6,557 nt of DNA from Clostridiales bacterium (GTDB lineage Bacteria > Bacillota > Clostridia > Tissierellales > Sedimentibacteraceae), in assembly GCA_003487955.1 (NCBI GenBank), contig DNNJ01000098.1:1-6557 (forward strand), read 5' to 3'. Every line of letters starts with the position of its first letter. The stretch's first letter is position 1. The position numbers were made by a program, and so were the translations under genes. Positions 5,208-6,557 of the stretch are shown here, piece after piece. The notes beneath the pieces are model-generated. The model was not told where the DNA came from. It made no database searches and saw only the letters and a program-made list of their open reading frames with translations.

Positions 5208-5987
5208 TTATTCTTTATAATTTTTATCATGAATTATTTTTAATCCCTTAAATATAAGATGAGGGTCAAATATGTCAATTTCTGATGTTCCATCGGATAT
5301 CAGCCTGCCAAGTCCTCCCGTTGCTACAACCTTTATATTTTCATTATGCAATTCTTCTTTTATTTTTTTGATAATATATTCTACCTGTCCTATATATCCG
5401 TAAACTAATCCTGCCTGCATACTTGTTACAGTATTTTTTGCAAGAATTGAATCAGGTTTTTTAATTTCAATTTTTGGAAGCTGTGCAGTTCTTTGCCACA
5501 TTGCATCAGCAGAAATCTGGATTCCGGGGGATGTGATACCGTATCTGAATTCTCCCTTTTCATTTACAACATCATAAGTTGTTGCTGTTCCAAAGTCTAT
5601 AGCTATTATGGTATCGCCCTTTGAGTATAATTCACGCGCTGCTACAAGTGCCACAATCCTGTCTGCTCCTACCTCCCTTGGATTATCGGTAATTATTGTA
5701 ATTCCTGTTTTTACTCCGGGGCCTACAACAATGGGCTCTATATCAAAAAACTTTTTTAAAGCATTTTCAAATGAATACATTACATTAGGTACAACTGAGG
5801 ATACAATTGCGCTGTTAATATTTTTATGATTAATATCATTATAACTCAATAAACTGAATATGGAAATTCCATATTCATCGGATGTTTTTTCATTTCTGGT
5901 GACTATTCTCCAGTTTCCCACAAGCTCATTACCCTTGTAAACACCGATTACTATGTTTGTATTTCCTATATCAACAACTAAAACCAT
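5208..5987 (-). CDS. coaX: Type III pantothenate kinase
   Basis: CoaX phosphorylates pantothenate with ATP, the first step of coenzyme A synthesis, in the cytoplasm. From the ATG at 5985-5987 the protein has 259 residues, normal for the family. It belongs to the ASKHA fold: the N-terminal phosphate-binding motif is VVDIGNTN (4-11, with D6), the pantothenate-site motif is GADR (107-110, D109 the likely catalytic base), the second phosphate motif is AIDFGTATTYDV (129-140, D131), followed by ITSPGIQISADAM (151-163) and a C-terminal VATGGLG (221-227). All signature residues are present. An in-frame ATG ten codons upstream is rejected because AGGAG lies seven bases before the chosen start and the extension is not family-like. 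Type III enzymes need a monovalent cation and are not feedback-inhibited by CoA (family knowledge). The gene follows the CYTH gene after 78 bases. Confidence 0.96.
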   Translation of the reverse strand: MVLVVDIGNTNIVIGVYKGNELVGNWRIVTRNEKTSDEYGISIFSLLSYNDINHKNINSAIVSSVVPNVMYSFENALKKFFDIEPIVVGPGVKTGITIITDNPREVGADRIVALVAARELYSKGDTIIAIDFGTATTYDVVNEKGEFRYGITSPGIQISADAMWQRTAQLPKIEIKKPDSILAKNTVTSMQAGLVYGYIGQVEYIIKKIKEELHNENIKVVATGGLGRLISDGTSEIDIFDPHLIFKGLKIIHDKNYKE

Positions 5988-5994
5988 GCTTTCA

Positions 5995-5999
5995 CTCCT
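5995..5999 (-). promoter_or_regulatory. Ribosome binding site that fixes the coaX start
   Basis: AGGAG on the minus strand lies seven bases before the ATG at 5985-5987. It falls inside the longer reading frame starting at 6017, which would add ten residues (MIKLTYRSES) that do not belong to the CoaX fold. The shorter start is preferred. Confidence 0.75.
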
Positions 6000-6007
6000 A
6001 TATGTTA

Positions 6008-6016
6008 ATTTTATCA
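6008..6016 (-). promoter_or_regulatory. Possible extended -10 promoter for coaX
   Basis: TGATAAAAT on the minus strand fits an extended -10 element (TGn followed by TAAAAT). No good -35 hexamer is present 16-18 bases upstream, and the leader would be only about 15 nt. Read-through from the CYTH gene is an equally good explanation for coaX expression. Confidence 0.25.
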
Positions 6017-6065
6017 TATGCTTACTGATGCAGACGCTCCTGCGCCTTTAATAAAGCTGAGCTTT

Positions 6066-6557
6066 TTAATCTTTCCTTAGCTCGTCGATGGTGTTTGTTG
6101 TAATTTGACTTCTGTCAAGATTTAACATAATTATTGCTTTTTCCAATTCTTCATTGGAAGTCACTTCAATTTCAAGATAAGGTTTTCCGTAAGTTTGTTC
6201 ATCCCATGTATCAATTTCAAATAATATATTTTCATACATATAAGACCTCCTATGTTTGTAGCCGGGTCTTTTTTTCTCGTAGCCTAATAATCCGATTATT
6301 TTAGCAGCACTTTCCCAGTCAGAAACGTCTGTGCTCATTTCCTCATTAACCCTTAGGGAATCTCTTTTTATGCCTCTTTTAAATGTCATGGTGCTTTTAG
6401 TTTCCCCTGACAGATTATCCTTAATTATTCTTATTCTCAAATAGCCATTGTAAGTTCTCTTCAAAAAATAATCATTCGTATCAAATCTATAGTTTATCTG
6501 ATCTTCGTCCTTTACAAGAACAGCTCCCATATCAATAAGCTTTTTTTCGATTTCTTC
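6066..6557 (-). CDS. CYTH-domain (triphosphate tunnel) protein, N-terminus outside the window
   Basis: CYTH proteins fold as an eight-stranded tunnel that binds triphosphates with a divalent metal. Members include class IV adenylate cyclases (CyaB), thiamine triphosphatases and inorganic triphosphatases. The frame stays open to the window edge, and the nine residues before the first ATG (EEIEKKLID) continue the usual domain pattern, so the ATG at 6528-6530 is internal and the gene is 5'-partial: 163 residues are visible. Tunnel residues are recognisable in YNGYLRIRI (RxR strand), STMTFKRG (Lys strand), ILFEIDTWDEQ and KPYLEIEV (ExE strand). RFDT and YKHRRSYMY are also typical of bacterial class IV cyclase-like members. 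The N-terminal ExExK motif should lie just beyond the window. Substrate cannot be assigned: annotation as an adenylate cyclase is common, but triphosphatase activity is as likely. It ends 78 bases before coaX. Confidence 0.88.
   Translation of the reverse strand, partial: EEIEKKLIDMGAVLVKDEDQINYRFDTNDYFLKRTYNGYLRIRIIKDNLSGETKSTMTFKRGIKRDSLRVNEEMSTDVSDWESAAKIIGLLGYEKKRPGYKHRRSYMYENILFEIDTWDEQTYGKPYLEIEVTSNEELEKAIIMLNLDRSQITTNTIDELRKD

Noticed and set aside
5988..6017. Ten-residue N-terminal extension of CoaX
   Set aside because: The coaX ribosome site AGGAG lies within it and CoaX proteins begin at the MxLxxDxGNTN strand.
6053..6065. aaagctgagcttt palindrome as terminator of the CYTH gene
   Set aside because: Stem too short with a one-base centre, and no T tract follows in the direction of transcription.
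6528..6530. ATG as the true start of the CYTH protein
   Set aside because: The frame stays open to the window edge and the upstream residues continue the domain; starting here would lose the first tunnel strand.

Overview
The window comes from an AT-rich (roughly one third G+C by eye), low-GC Gram-positive genome, most likely an anaerobic member of the Clostridia. The evidence is a SigI/RsgI pair, strong AGGAGG-type ribosome binding sites, a Gram-positive LexA operator, a type III pantothenate kinase, and GGGGAC-type intergenic repeats of a kind I associate with clostridial genomes. All seven genes lie on the minus strand, so transcription runs from high to low coordinates. No tRNA, rRNA, CRISPR array, phage gene or transposase is visible. 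No gene-free stretch exceeds about 210 bases.

In order of transcription: (1) a CYTH/triphosphate-tunnel protein, cut at its N-terminus by the window edge (6066-6557); (2) coaX, for coenzyme A synthesis (5208-5987), followed by a large 48-nt palindrome and a T tract that probably terminate it; (3) a Y-family polymerase gene, dinB (3761-4999), with a clear LexA/SOS operator just downstream of its -10 box; (4) a 79-residue conserved-looking small protein nine bases after dinB (3512-3751), apparently in the same SOS operon; (5) a composite palindromic repeat (about 3412-3510); (6) sigI and rsgI, overlapping by 20 nt (2589-3320 and 1406-2608), with a sigma-A-like promoter in front of sigI; (7) a cation diffusion facilitator with Mn-type metal-site residues and an extra C-terminal domain (33-1223). 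The window ends inside another GGGGAC-type repeat (1-26).

Three regulatory themes appear. SigI and RsgI form a transmembrane signalling module: RsgI should hold SigI at the membrane and release it by proteolysis after autocleavage at an Asn-Pro bond. This RsgI carries a charged, disordered linker and a short helical segment where cellulosome-type RsgIs carry carbohydrate-binding modules, so its signal is not obvious. DinB and its small partner form a DNA-damage unit. CoaX, the CYTH protein and the CDF transporter are housekeeping or homeostasis genes with no evident link to the others.

Most of the window is ordinary chromosome. I see no strong sign of a wholly new system. The parts most worth a second look are the RsgI ectodomain, the small protein that follows dinB, and the three different GGGAC-type repeats, one in each of three intergenic gaps.
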